Shown here: piece by piece, positions 26,301 to 35,212 of the stretch
How the letters are laid out: every line of letters begins with the position of its first letter
Position numbering within the stretch: position 1 is the first letter of the stretch
Assembly (NCBI GenBank): GCA_964546815.1
Contig: CAZJLR010000001.1
Location: 124,001 to 188,000, forward strand
Source: JAIEPM01 sp964546815
GTDB taxonomy: Bacteria; Cyanobacteriota; Vampirovibrionia; Obscuribacterales; Obscuribacteraceae
Length of the DNA: 64,000 nt
Direction of reading: 5' to 3'
Notes under the pieces: generated by a model
What the model was told of the DNA's origin: nothing
Seen by the model: only the letters and a program-made list of their open reading frames with translations
Database searches by the model: none
Translations under genes and position numbers: made by a program

Positions 26301-27845
26301 TCATTCTTTAGTATACAAACGTAAATGAAGCCCATGCGACAGGTTGACTTGCTTGCGAATTTGAAACTCGGGAGAAATCAAATCTTTGATTGACTCACCA
26401 TCCTGCGCAGTTAAAAGTGCAAAAGCTTTCAAATTCAAGGCAGCGAGCCTTTCTTGCACGGCTTGCCTACCCATAGCCGGGCTCATACCAAGTTGGATTC
26501 GTGGTTTAGTTAAATACCGGTCCAGACATACAATGTCGTAATGCTGACTGACAATCAGGGTTTCGTCATCGGCAATCTCTTGCTCAAGGATCCTTGCCAT
26601 TTCCCGCCATGGCTCCCTTTGAGGCACAAAGTGTAGATAGACAAGATTGACTGCTGCAAATGTAAAGTGCAAAGCTGCCAGCCAGGCAAAACTCTTTTTC
26701 AAATCAAACAATTTATTCAAACCGAAGGCAGCCAGAATGTATACGGCCGGTGCTGTGTACATTAGATAACGCGAAACTTCTACGACTCGGTGATTTTCAA
26801 GCACATCAATAAACCAGAGCCCCAGAGCAGGCACAAGCACCCATAACCAGAAAGCTAAAATCCAATTTCGATTTTCACTCTGGCGCCGAGTCGCATAGTA
26901 AGCTGCACTTGAGAGCATCGCTGCCGAGCTTAGATAAATCGGAGCAGCAAAAGCAAAAACTCTTTGTCCACTCAAAAATATTAGCCAGTTAATTGGAATG
27001 CGCAAAAACAATGCTTTCAATGGCCAGACAAAATCAGCAGCACGGCTTACATAGAATGACTCTTTACGGGACGATGCCGATTGCAAAAACATAGGTAACC
27101 AGGGAATCCAAAGTAATGCAGTCGTAATCCAGGCAAGACTCAGCAAGACGAGCAAGCGCCAGTTTCGCCACCAAATTAGAAAAATTGACGAGACCAGCCC
27201 CTCTGCCGCAGCAAGAAAAAGTGCAGTGTAATGGCTGTTAACCATCGCCCAAGTTGATATCGCATATAGTGGCAGCAGCAGCAGCTCTTTTTTGCTTTTA
27301 AGTTCTGATTTGACGATCAAAAGCAAAGATCCGGCCGACAAGATTGAAGTCAAATAAACAAGGCTGTACATGCGGGCTTCTTGCGCATAATGAATGTCGA
27401 ATGGTGATACCGCATTTAGTAGCCCCGCCCATAAAGCAATTTTCGGCCCGACTATAGATCTGCAAAAGAGCATCAATAGCGCTACTGCTATCGTCGATAT
27501 CAAAGCAGAAAGTGAGCGCAAAACAAAATCAGAATTGCCGAACAGACTCATCCAGCGATTTAAGAAAAGGGCGTAAAGCGGCGGGCAAAGAGGGTCCACC
27601 TTGCGGAAGTTGGCCAACATAAGGTCGGGGTTGGAAACTTTTTCAAAACGGAAAAGATATTTTTGACCGACGTTTTGAGTGAAATCAGGCACGTTTTGTC
27701 CACAGGCACCAACCAGGCTCTGATAACTTTCGTCGAGCCAGAGACTGTCAAAACAAATGCCTGTAAATCGCAAAACCGCAGCAAGCAAGACTATAAGGCA
27801 AAAACTAGTTAACTCTTTTCTTCCCGGCACAAAAATTGCCTGCAA
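26301..27845 (-). CDS. GT39/ArnT-like membrane glycosyltransferase
   Basis: A GT-C fold membrane protein of 514 residues with about 10-12 helices. The first extracytoplasmic loop carries the acidic motif FDSLWLDESYQSL, where the DE pair is the catalytic/metal site expected of dolichyl- or undecaprenyl-phosphate-sugar-dependent mannosyltransferases (PMT/ArnT). The phrase ALYALFLNRWMSLFGNSDFVLR and the DIHYAQEARMYS loop are family-typical. It should use a lipid-linked sugar to glycosylate a lipid or protein at the outer face of the membrane; the acceptor cannot be told. The start appears to be TTG at 27845, and it is less certain because no strong Shine-Dalgarno is visible. It sits alone, 130 bases downstream (in minus orientation) of nothing related. 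Confidence 0.82.
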   Translation of the reverse strand: MQAIFVPGRKELTSFCLIVLLAAVLRFTGICFDSLWLDESYQSLVGACGQNVPDFTQNVGQKYLFRFEKVSNPDLMLANFRKVDPLCPPLYALFLNRWMSLFGNSDFVLRSLSALISTIAVALLMLFCRSIVGPKIALWAGLLNAVSPFDIHYAQEARMYSLVYLTSILSAGSLLLIVKSELKSKKELLLLPLYAISTWAMVNSHYTALFLAAAEGLVSSIFLIWWRNWRLLVLLSLAWITTALLWIPWLPMFLQSASSRKESFYVSRAADFVWPLKALFLRIPINWLIFLSGQRVFAFAAPIYLSSAAMLSSAAYYATRRQSENRNWILAFWLWVLVPALGLWFIDVLENHRVVEVSRYLMYTAPAVYILAAFGLNKLFDLKKSFAWLAALHFTFAAVNLVYLHFVPQREPWREMARILEQEIADDETLIVSQHYDIVCLDRYLTKPRIQLGMSPAMGRQAVQERLAALNLKAFALLTAQDGESIKDLISPEFQIRKQVNLSHGLHLRLYTKE

Positions 27846-28222
27846 AAATTTCCATGGTCTATTCTAGGTCAATCATGAGCTAAAAACAGCGCGCAAATTG
27901 CTGCGTGCTTTGACTTTGAGTGTCAAGCAGAGTAACTCGGACAGAAATTAATGTTTGCGACGGACAGCCTGGAAACGCCGTCTCAGAGAAGAGAGTGAAG
28001 AGATTTATTCGACAGCTGCCTGAGCCGTGCCCGCTCTGCATACTAGTGCCTGGTTTAGACGCGACTGAGGGGGGGCACAAGGTGAAGGGCACCCTCGGCG
28101 GCTGGCACAGTCATGGTGGCGTATCAGTGACAAGGAGCCACGCGAGCAGCAAATTTGCTCAACACGTTTTGCTTGGTGCTTTAACAGGGTAAGTTTTTAG
28201 CGGAAATGCGGAGATCGTAGAA
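27846..28222 (+). promoter_or_regulatory. GC-rich structured leader upstream of pilB
   Basis: 377 bases without a convincing gene. Several inverted repeats occur: GCTT(T)GAC/GTCAAGC (27907-27928), GACGG/CCGTC (27959-27982), repeated GTGCC/GGCAC elements around 28045-28110, and the 12-base palindrome AGCAAATTTGCT (28148-28159). The middle is richer in G+C than the flanks, with a run of seven G's near 28070. It does not match the c-di-GMP-I, cobalamin, SRP or RNase P consensus that I can recall. It may be a regulatory 5' leader or a small RNA. The minus-strand glycosyltransferase promoter must also lie here. Confidence 0.4.
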
Positions 28223-30319
28223 ATGGCGCTTGTCAAGAAAGAAATCGGTGAATTGTTAGTCGAGAATGGACTGATTTCACCAGAACAATGGTCGCAAGTT
28301 CAACTCGAAAGAGAAAAAACAGGCGAATCTATGAGCGTTATTCTCAATCGCCTTGGTCTTGCAACAGAAAACCAGGTAAAGAATGCTCTAGAGCTGCAAT
28401 ACGGCGTGAATTATCTGTCACTGGCTAAAATTGACTCTTTAGTGCCTGAGTGCATGCAGCTTCTGCCAGAAGCTGTGATGCGTCAGCATCAGTTAGTTCC
28501 GGTCATGAAAGACGGCAATCGCGTCAGCATCGCCATGGTCAACCCCAACAATCTAGTAGCGCTAGACGACATCAAAATGCGTCTCAAAGGCATGCAGGTC
28601 AAACTGTCTGTATGCACAGAAGACGATTTTCAATCGTTTATGGAAACGATTTATTCAAAACACTTACAGGCAAAAGGCGTAGAAGACGACACCGAGTCAT
28701 CTAAGTTTATCGATCAGGAAGTTGATTTGAGCCAGATGGACGTGCTGGCAAATATCGACGAAAACATGAGCAATCAAGACCTGGAAAGCCAGGCTGCCGA
28801 TGCTCCAATCGTTATGCTGGCAAACCAGATATTGGCAAAAGCAATCAAAGGCAAGATTTCAGATATTCATATCGAGCCACACGAAAAAGAAGTGGCAATT
28901 CGTTTTCGCCGAGACGGTGTTTTGCAGCTCGACCGCAAACTGCCAAAACCAATTTTGCCTGCTCTAGTTTCACGTTTCAAAGTTATGGCAGACCTCGACA
29001 TCGCCGAGCGCCGCATCCCTCAGGACGGTCGTATCAGAGTTAGATTATCAGGACGCGACATCGACTTTCGTGTTTCAACACTACCGGCTAAGTTCGGCGA
29101 GAAAGTGGTTATGCGTATTTTGGATAAATCCAACACACAAGTTGGTCTGCAAAAGATCGTAACCGACCCCGAGGCCATTGCCACAATCATGGACATGATC
29201 GGCAAACCATACGGCATCATCTTCGTAACAGGACCTACAGGTTCTGGAAAAACAACGACACTATATTCAGCTCTAGCTGAAAGAAACTCACCAGACGTCA
29301 ACATAGTCACGGCAGAAGACCCGATTGAATACGACATGTCTGGTATCACACAAGTTCAAGTAATTCGCGAAAAAGGAATGGACTTCGCCCGCATCTTGAG
29401 AGCCTTCTTGCGTCAAGACCCCGATATCATGCTCGTTGGGGAAACTCGTGATAAAGAAACTGCCAAAATCGCGATTGAAGCCGCACTTACAGGTCACCTT
29501 GTTTTCACCACACTCCACACAAACGACGCACCAGGAGCCGTAAGCCGTCTTGAAGAAATGGAAGTCGAAAGATTTTTGATTTCATCAGCGACGATTGGTA
29601 TCATCGCACAACGTCTTTTGCGCCGTAACTGCAACGAATGCAAGGAAGAATATTTGCCCGAGCGCTCGACGCTCGAATACCTCGGTCTGATGGACAGCCG
29701 TCAGGAAGTGATGGCTGAGTCGACTGTTCAATTTTATCGATTCAAACTAAACAGCAAAGGTTGGCCAATCTTCTATAGAGGAACAGGAAAAGACAAAAAC
29801 GGCAATCCTTGCGAAAACTGCAACGGCGGCCGTTACCGAGGCCGGGTAGGCTGCTATGAAGTAATGAAGATGAACGACGAATTGCGCGAGCTCATTTCAA
29901 AAGGAGCTTCGACAGCCATGTTGCGATTTGCAGCCAAAGCAAGCGGCATGGTTCCACTAAAAGAATATAGCTTGAGACTTGTAGGTGAAGGACACACCAC
30001 ACCAGAAGAATGTATCCGCGTCACTATCTCTGATACTGCCGGTGAAGATACACTCTGTCCCAAATGCCGAAATCCAATCGGTGACGACTTTATCAGATGT
30101 CCATTTTGTCAGCACGAACTCAAAGTTTCTTGCACACGTTGTGGCACACTTCAAGAAGATTCTTGGGCTGCCTGTGCAAAATGCGGTTTGTCTAAAGACG
30201 AAGCGCAACTTGACCACGTCTGTCCGGGGTGCGAAGCCGAGGTCTACGGAACCTGGCAACGATGTCCCTATTGCCAAACGGAACGGGACTTCAACAACAA
30301 AAAAACTGCCACGGTTTAG
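28223..30319 (+). CDS. pilB: Type IV pilus extension ATPase PilB with extra C-terminal zinc ribbons
   Basis: Hexameric ATPase that powers pilus assembly. An N-terminal MshEN/T2SSE_N domain (about 5-150, LLVENGLISPEQW...RLGLATENQV) can bind c-di-GMP in relatives. The ATPase core has Walker A GPTGSGKTTT (337-346), the Asp box (VTAEDPIEYD), Walker B DPDIMLVGETRD and the His box LHTNDAPGA. The usual tetra-Cys zinc site of PilB (CNEC...CENC) is present. Beyond the normal end, about residue 610, an additional ~85-residue tail has five CxxC pairs (CPKC, CPFC, CTRC, CAKC, then CPGC/CPYC), that is two to three more zinc ribbons. This tail is not part of standard PilB. First gene of the pilus locus. 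Confidence 0.95.
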   Translation: MALVKKEIGELLVENGLISPEQWSQVQLEREKTGESMSVILNRLGLATENQVKNALELQYGVNYLSLAKIDSLVPECMQLLPEAVMRQHQLVPVMKDGNRVSIAMVNPNNLVALDDIKMRLKGMQVKLSVCTEDDFQSFMETIYSKHLQAKGVEDDTESSKFIDQEVDLSQMDVLANIDENMSNQDLESQAADAPIVMLANQILAKAIKGKISDIHIEPHEKEVAIRFRRDGVLQLDRKLPKPILPALVSRFKVMADLDIAERRIPQDGRIRVRLSGRDIDFRVSTLPAKFGEKVVMRILDKSNTQVGLQKIVTDPEAIATIMDMIGKPYGIIFVTGPTGSGKTTTLYSALAERNSPDVNIVTAEDPIEYDMSGITQVQVIREKGMDFARILRAFLRQDPDIMLVGETRDKETAKIAIEAALTGHLVFTTLHTNDAPGAVSRLEEMEVERFLISSATIGIIAQRLLRRNCNECKEEYLPERSTLEYLGLMDSRQEVMAESTVQFYRFKLNSKGWPIFYRGTGKDKNGNPCENCNGGRYRGRVGCYEVMKMNDELRELISKGASTAMLRFAAKASGMVPLKEYSLRLVGEGHTTPEECIRVTISDTAGEDTLCPKCRNPIGDDFIRCPFCQHELKVSCTRCGTLQEDSWAACAKCGLSKDEAQLDHVCPGCEAEVYGTWQRCPYCQTERDFNNKKTATV

Positions 30320-30342
30320 CTTGATACAGGGGGAGCCGAACT

Positions 30343-31473
30343 ATGCCTATTGAAATACAAGAAATTCTTCAACTCGTAGTCGACAAAGGTGCATCAGACT
30401 TGCACTTAAAAGTTGGCTTGCCTCCAATGATTCGCGTTTCAGGAAAACTCACTGCCAGCGAATTCGATCCGGTAAGCAAAGAAGATATCCAGAGAATGGT
30501 TTTTTCTATGCTCACCGGCGACCAGAGAAAGACTCTGGAAAACACATTCGAGCTTGACTGCAGCTATGGTGTTTCCGGTCTGGGAAGATTCCGCGTAAAC
30601 GTCTATAAGGATCGTGGAAGTTATGCAGTAGCCATGAGAACAATTCCGTTCCAGGTGCCGATTCTGGAAGACCTGGAACTACCGGCGGTGATTCAAAAGG
30701 ACCTGGTAATGAAACCAAGAGGACTGGTCCTGGTCACCGGACCAACAGGTTCGGGCAAATCGTCTACTCTGGCTGCAATGATCAACTGGATAAACGAAAA
30801 CCGTTCGGAGCACATTCTCACAATCGAAGACCCGATCGAATTTTTGCACAGACACAAAAAATCAATTATCAGTCAGCGCGAATTGGGCTCAGATACAAAA
30901 AGCTTTTCAAATGCGCTCAGAGGAGCTCTGCGTGAAGACCCAGATATCATCCTTGTAGGAGAAATGCGCGACCTTGAAACAATCGGCTTGGCACTGACTG
31001 CCGCAGAAACAGGTCACTTGGTTTTCGGAACACTGCACACAAGCTCTGCTGCGCAAACAATCGACCGTATTGTTGACGTATTTCCAGACGCTCAACAACA
31101 ACAAGTAAGAGTTCAGCTCTCAAACGGACTTGTGGCTGTTATCAGTCAAACGCTGATGACCAGATCACAGGCAAAAGTTGGTGCAAACTCACAAATGCGA
31201 GGTCGAGTTGTAGCCTGCGAAATCATGGTCAACACGCCAGCTATCGCCAACTTGATCCGTGAAGCAAAAACTGCTCAGGTATACTCGGCGATTCAAATGG
31301 GTGCAAATCAGGGTATGCAAACTTTGGAGAGTGCCCTTGCGCTGTTAGTCAAGGGTGGACTAGTGAATTATCAAGATGCGATCGTAAAGACAAGCCGCCC
31401 AGACGATTTCAACAGGTTGGTCGGACCACAAGCAGCAGCACTAGCTGGAATGATGAGAGGCTCATCGCACTAA
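30343..31473 (+). CDS. pilT: Type IV pilus retraction ATPase PilT
   Basis: Retraction motor for twitching motility (376 residues). The N-terminal PAS-like domain begins with the typical LVVDKGASDLHLKVG. Walker A is GPTGSGKS (133-140), Walker B is DPDIILVGEMRD, and the His box is GTLHTSSAAQTIDRI. The C-terminal AIRNLIRE-type motif, needed for retraction in other PilT proteins, appears as TPAIANLIREAK. The ATG at 30343 lies 23 bases after pilB with GGGGGAG upstream. A 24-bp tandem duplication straddles the stop codon. Confidence 0.97.
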   Translation: MPIEIQEILQLVVDKGASDLHLKVGLPPMIRVSGKLTASEFDPVSKEDIQRMVFSMLTGDQRKTLENTFELDCSYGVSGLGRFRVNVYKDRGSYAVAMRTIPFQVPILEDLELPAVIQKDLVMKPRGLVLVTGPTGSGKSSTLAAMINWINENRSEHILTIEDPIEFLHRHKKSIISQRELGSDTKSFSNALRGALREDPDIILVGEMRDLETIGLALTAAETGHLVFGTLHTSSAAQTIDRIVDVFPDAQQQQVRVQLSNGLVAVISQTLMTRSQAKVGANSQMRGRVVACEIMVNTPAIANLIREAKTAQVYSAIQMGANQGMQTLESALALLVKGGLVNYQDAIVKTSRPDDFNRLVGPQAAALAGMMRGSSH

Positions 31474-31500
31474 TCAATGAGAGACTCATCGCATTAATCA
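31453..31500 (+). repeat. 24-bp tandem duplication spanning the pilT stop codon
   Basis: Copy 1 is 31453-31476 and copy 2 is 31477-31500, differing at two positions (G/A and C/T). The TAA stop of pilT lies in copy 1, so the second copy is untranslated. The unit contains an internal inverted repeat, GAG...CTC, so each copy may form a small hairpin between pilT and pilC. Confidence 0.85.
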
Positions 31501-31533
31501 GGTAGTTAAGTAAGGAAAGGGAGAAGTCCAAAT

Positions 31534-32694
31534 ATGGATTCGGCAAAAGCTAAAGGCAAAACTGCTGGCAAGACTCAGGGCAAGCCTGCCCCAAAGGGGG
31601 GCGGAGGGTCAGCTGGATCAAAGAAAAAGAGCAAAGACCTTTTTGCTCAGTTTGAGAAAGTTAAACTCAAAGACATGGTGGTTTTCTCCCGACAATTCTC
31701 TGCCATGATTGGCTCGGGTGTTGCCATGCTGCGCACACTCACAATCATTTCAGAACAATGCGAAAACGAAAAACTGCGCGTCGTGCTATCTGATGTCCGC
31801 AATCAGGTCGAAGCCGGTAGCAACCTTTCAGATGCCATGGCAAAACACCCGCTGATTTTCGACAGACTATATATAGCCATGGTTAAAGCCGGGGAGACCG
31901 GCGGTATCCTTGACGGAGTTATGAAACGTGTTGCCGAATTTATGGAATCACGTCAAAAACTAACCGACAAAGTTAAAGCAGCCATGGCTTATCCAATTGT
32001 GGCTTTGGTTGTAGCTGTAGTCGTGTTCTGGGCCATGTTGACCTTCGTTTTACCTGTTTTCCAGGGCATCTTCGAAGGTATGGGCGGCGACTTGCCTGAA
32101 TTCACCAAAATGCTTATTGGTCTTTCCCAGTTAATGCGGTCGTGGTGGATGGTTCTCTTTGTAATCATTTGTGCTGCCGGTTTCTATATGTTCAAACAAT
32201 GGGTAGCTACCCCCGTAGGTCGCCTGACATTCGACGGCTGGATTCTCAGACTTCCTGTATTCGGTGATGTAATCAAAAAGGTTGCAGTTGCCAGATTTAC
32301 AAGAACTTTCGGTACATTGATCCACTCAGGCGTACCGATGCTCACCGCGCTTGACGTAGTTAAAGAAACTGCCGGAAACGCAGTCCTTTCCAAGGGGGTT
32401 GAATCAATCCACAGAGAGGTCAGAGAAGGCGGAACTTTGTCCAAGCCAATGAGCAAACTGCCACTTTTCCCACCAATGGTTGTCCAAATGGTTGCAGTTG
32501 GTGAAGAAACCGGTAGACTCGACGAAATGTTAGATAAGGTAGCTGACTTCTATGACGACGAAGTTGCAAACTCCGTAGATGCCCTCACATCAGTACTTGA
32601 ACCAATCCTGGTTGTATTTGTGGGCGGTATCGTCGGGTCGGTTGTAGTTGGTATGTACCTGCCAATTTTCACGATTATCAATCAAATCAGATAA
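31534..32694 (+). CDS. pilC: Type IV pilus inner-membrane platform protein PilC
   Basis: Polytopic platform protein of the GspF/PilC family that couples the motor ATPases to the pilus (386 residues). Two homologous GspF domains are visible. The first (about 45-165) starts DMVVFSRQFSAMIGSG; the second (about 245-370) starts VARFTRTFGTLIHSGVPMLTALD. Membrane helices lie at about 150-175, 205-225 and 355-380. A Lys/Gly/Ala-rich N-terminal 40 residues precede domain 1. GGAAAGGGAG lies before the ATG. It is in the usual order pilB-pilT-pilC. Confidence 0.96.
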   Translation: MDSAKAKGKTAGKTQGKPAPKGGGGSAGSKKKSKDLFAQFEKVKLKDMVVFSRQFSAMIGSGVAMLRTLTIISEQCENEKLRVVLSDVRNQVEAGSNLSDAMAKHPLIFDRLYIAMVKAGETGGILDGVMKRVAEFMESRQKLTDKVKAAMAYPIVALVVAVVVFWAMLTFVLPVFQGIFEGMGGDLPEFTKMLIGLSQLMRSWWMVLFVIICAAGFYMFKQWVATPVGRLTFDGWILRLPVFGDVIKKVAVARFTRTFGTLIHSGVPMLTALDVVKETAGNAVLSKGVESIHREVREGGTLSKPMSKLPLFPPMVVQMVAVGEETGRLDEMLDKVADFYDDEVANSVDALTSVLEPILVVFVGGIVGSVVVGMYLPIFTIINQIR

Positions 32695-32761
32695 GATGAT
32701 TTGTACAAATCGGAACAAACGAATAGAATAGAACAGGTTAGCTTCGGTCTGAGAGTATCGC

Positions 32762-33616
32762 GTGCATACCAAGTCTATTGTCGTTAAATCAACCATTTCT
32801 GTTGGGATCTCAAAATCAGTGCAAGACAAGGGTCAGGACCAGATTCACCGCTGGCTGCTGGATTATTCGCAGACCCGCGATCCGGCGCTAAGAGACAAAA
32901 TTATTCAAGCGTCATTGTCGCTAGTAAAGCGCATCGCCTATGGACTCGCCAGACGGTCAACCGACCCTGTCGAAGATCTAATCCAGGTCGGCTCAATCGG
33001 GCTGATTAAGGCTGTTGACCAGTTCAAACCAGATGCAGGGGCTAAGTTCCAGACTTATGCCACTCACCTGATAACCGGCGAAATTCGTCACTATCTTAGA
33101 GACAAAACGGCAATGATACGTGCTCCACGTGAATTGCAAGAATTGTCATTCAGAATTAACCGCCTGGTGCAAAACCTGACAGCCAAGCTCGGGCGAGAGC
33201 CTATGGATGTCGAAATAGCATCAGAATTGCAAATTCCAGTTGCCAGGGTTAATGAGGCTTACGAAGTAGATCGCCGCCGCACATTAATTTCATTAGACCA
33301 GGCATTGTCAAACGATGCCGGCAGCGAGCAATCTCTAATCGATACACTTGTCGACGGTCGCTATCAGACCAATCAAATTGCCAAGGAAGATCGATTTATG
33401 CTCGCCGAAGCTATCAAGCACTTGCGTGATGGACTGAGGGAAGTAGTACAACTCACCTTTTACGAAGATTTGAGCCAAACCGAAGTTGCGCGACGCCTCG
33501 GCATTTCACAAATGCAGGTTTCTCGCAGGTTGCGTGCCGCCACAGCTGAGTTATACAAAATAATCACTCAAGCAAAGCGTGCAGCAGCCAGCCAAAATAA
33601 GGCGAGATATGACTGA
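32762..33616 (+). CDS. sigF: Group-3 RNA polymerase sigma factor, SigF/SigB-like
   Basis: Alternative sigma factor of 284 residues. Region 2 (about 45-115) includes LVKRIAYGLARR, DLIQVGSIGLIKAVDQF and FQTYATHLITGEIRHYLRDK, the core-binding and -10-recognition signature of the SigB/SigF group. Region 3 follows (REPMDVEIASELQI) and region 4 ends the protein with LTFYEDLSQTEVARRLGISQMQVSRRL, the -35-binding helix-turn-helix. The GTG start is preceded by GAGAG. It lies 67 bases after pilC and overlaps the ABC ATPase gene. In the cyanobacterium Synechocystis, SigF controls pilin expression and motility; its place here suggests the same, but that is inference. No anti-sigma factor is adjacent. Confidence 0.92.
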   Translation: MHTKSIVVKSTISVGISKSVQDKGQDQIHRWLLDYSQTRDPALRDKIIQASLSLVKRIAYGLARRSTDPVEDLIQVGSIGLIKAVDQFKPDAGAKFQTYATHLITGEIRHYLRDKTAMIRAPRELQELSFRINRLVQNLTAKLGREPMDVEIASELQIPVARVNEAYEVDRRRTLISLDQALSNDAGSEQSLIDTLVDGRYQTNQIAKEDRFMLAEAIKHLRDGLREVVQLTFYEDLSQTEVARRLGISQMQVSRRLRAATAELYKIITQAKRAAASQNKARYD

Positions 33617-34421
33617 AACAGTCATTGACGTACAAGGACTGGTAAAAGATCACTTTAGCAATTTTCTCCGCAAACAATTTCGCGCTCTGGACGGGCTCAA
33701 TCTAAGAGTCGAAAAAGGTGAAGCGTATGGTTTGCTGGGCCAAAATGGCGCTGGCAAAACAACTACTCAAAAGCTGCTGCTTGGCTTGCTCAAACCGACA
33801 AGCGGCACTATAAAAGTGCTTGGCGAATCGCCAGGCAATAAAAAAGCTCTGGAAAGAATAGGCTACCTGCCAGAAAATCCCTACTTCTATGCTTATTTGA
33901 GCGCAAACGAATTTCTAGATTTTTTTGGACAACTTTTTGATCTGGGCAGCAAAGAAAGAAAAGAAAAAATCAAAGAGCTTCTGGCTCTTGTTTCCTTAAC
34001 CGAAGCAGGAAACAGACCAATACGCAAATTTTCAAAAGGCATGATGCAAAGACTGGGCGTTGCGCAGGCTTTAATAAACGATCCTGAATTGGTTTTCTTT
34101 GACGAACCAAACTCAGGTCTAGACCCCATCGGCAGACGAGACATTCGCAAAATAATGTTGATGCTGAAAGAACAGGGCAAAACCATCTTTTTTAATTCGC
34201 ACATGCTTTCAGATGTGAGAGAAATATGTGACCGCGTTGGTGTACTGCATAGAGGTAAAATGGTAGGGGAAGCCAGAGTAGATGAGATTTGTAAGTCTGG
34301 CGGCTATCAAGATTTAGAAGACTACTTCATGGAATTGATCAGCAAAACTGAAGCTGAATACCAGAAAACAGGCAACGTAACTCCATACCACATCGAACGC
34401 GAGGGAGCGCAGCAAAAGTGA
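33609..34421 (+). CDS. ABC transporter ATP-binding protein
   Basis: A 270-residue ATPase of the ABC-2 (drug/lipid/polysaccharide export) type. Walker A is GQNGAGKTT, the Q loop lies near GYLPENPYFY, the signature is FSKGMMQRLG (variant of LSGGQ), Walker B is ELVFFDEPNSGLDP and the switch His is in FFNSHMLSD. I start at the ATG 33609, which overlaps the end of the sigma factor by eight bases; the longer frame from 33579 lies wholly within that gene. Its partner permease begins on the stop codon. The substrate is unknown; its position inside the pilus locus suggests an envelope role. Confidence 0.93.
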   Translation: MTETVIDVQGLVKDHFSNFLRKQFRALDGLNLRVEKGEAYGLLGQNGAGKTTTQKLLLGLLKPTSGTIKVLGESPGNKKALERIGYLPENPYFYAYLSANEFLDFFGQLFDLGSKERKEKIKELLALVSLTEAGNRPIRKFSKGMMQRLGVAQALINDPELVFFDEPNSGLDPIGRRDIRKIMLMLKEQGKTIFFNSHMLSDVREICDRVGVLHRGKMVGEARVDEICKSGGYQDLEDYFMELISKTEAEYQKTGNVTPYHIEREGAQQK

Positions 34422-35212
34422 GAAGCCTGCGATCAGCAACTGCAATAGCTCTCAATACTTTTCGCGAAACAGTCAGAGATCGCATTCTTTATGCGATCGT
34501 GATTTTTGCATTTATTGCCACTCTGGCAGGAATCGTTTTCGGAACACTCTCTGCCGACCAGGACGCACGCGTACTGGAAGACCTTGGCTTATTCGTAATA
34601 ACCATGTTCGGTGGCATCATTGCCGTATTTGTCGGCACAAACTTAGTATTCAAGGAAATAGATCGCCGCACCATTTATTTGATTGTGACCAAGCCTATAA
34701 ATCGCTGGGAATTTGTAAGCGGCAAGTTTTTGGGTCTGGCACTTTGTGTTTTCGTCACCAATTTTGCCATGGGACTCTTTTTTAACGGTGTAGTTTGGTG
34801 GCAAACCGGCAACCTCGATCAAGCATTGCCGATGCTTGCAGCCGAAGCATTGATTTATGTAGAACTGGCTCTGGTGATTGCTATGGCCACATTCTTTTCT
34901 ACATTTTGCACACCGCTTATGAGCATGCTATTTACACTTGGACTTTGGACAGTTGGTCATCTTAGCTTTTCGTTTTCTATGCTTGCCAGCCTCGGTCAAA
35001 AAAACGGCAGTCAAATGACAGTCATGATGGCGCATCTAATGCAATATGTAATGCCCGATCTGGCGAGACTGACAATGATTCGCGGTGATTTCCTCGACAA
35101 ACATTATGCTTCGCCAGATTTGATTCTTTCGATCATTGCATATATCGCAGCCTATATTGTTGTACTTCTAGCCTGGGCTACAATCATTGCCGAGCGCAGA
35201 GAGTTCAACTAA
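34418..35212 (+). CDS. ABC-2 type permease
   Basis: A membrane protein of 264 residues with six predicted helices, partner of the preceding ATPase. The N-terminus SATAIALNTFRETVRDRILY is the classic start of ABC-2 permeases, where an amphipathic helix precedes the first membrane span. The motif KEIDRRTIYLIVTKPINRWEFVSGKFLGL is the coupling region common to NosY/GldF-like permeases. The GTG start overlaps the ATPase stop by four bases (GTGA). The stop abuts the prepilin peptidase ATG directly, so all are one transcript. Confidence 0.9.
   Translation: MRSLRSATAIALNTFRETVRDRILYAIVIFAFIATLAGIVFGTLSADQDARVLEDLGLFVITMFGGIIAVFVGTNLVFKEIDRRTIYLIVTKPINRWEFVSGKFLGLALCVFVTNFAMGLFFNGVVWWQTGNLDQALPMLAAEALIYVELALVIAMATFFSTFCTPLMSMLFTLGLWTVGHLSFSFSMLASLGQKNGSQMTVMMAHLMQYVMPDLARLTMIRGDFLDKHYASPDLILSIIAYIAAYIVVLLAWATIIAERREFN

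Noticed and set aside
27920..28192. 90-residue plus-strand frame before pilB
   Set aside because: GTG start without Shine-Dalgarno, composition unlike neighbours and dense inverted repeats; better seen as a non-coding leader.
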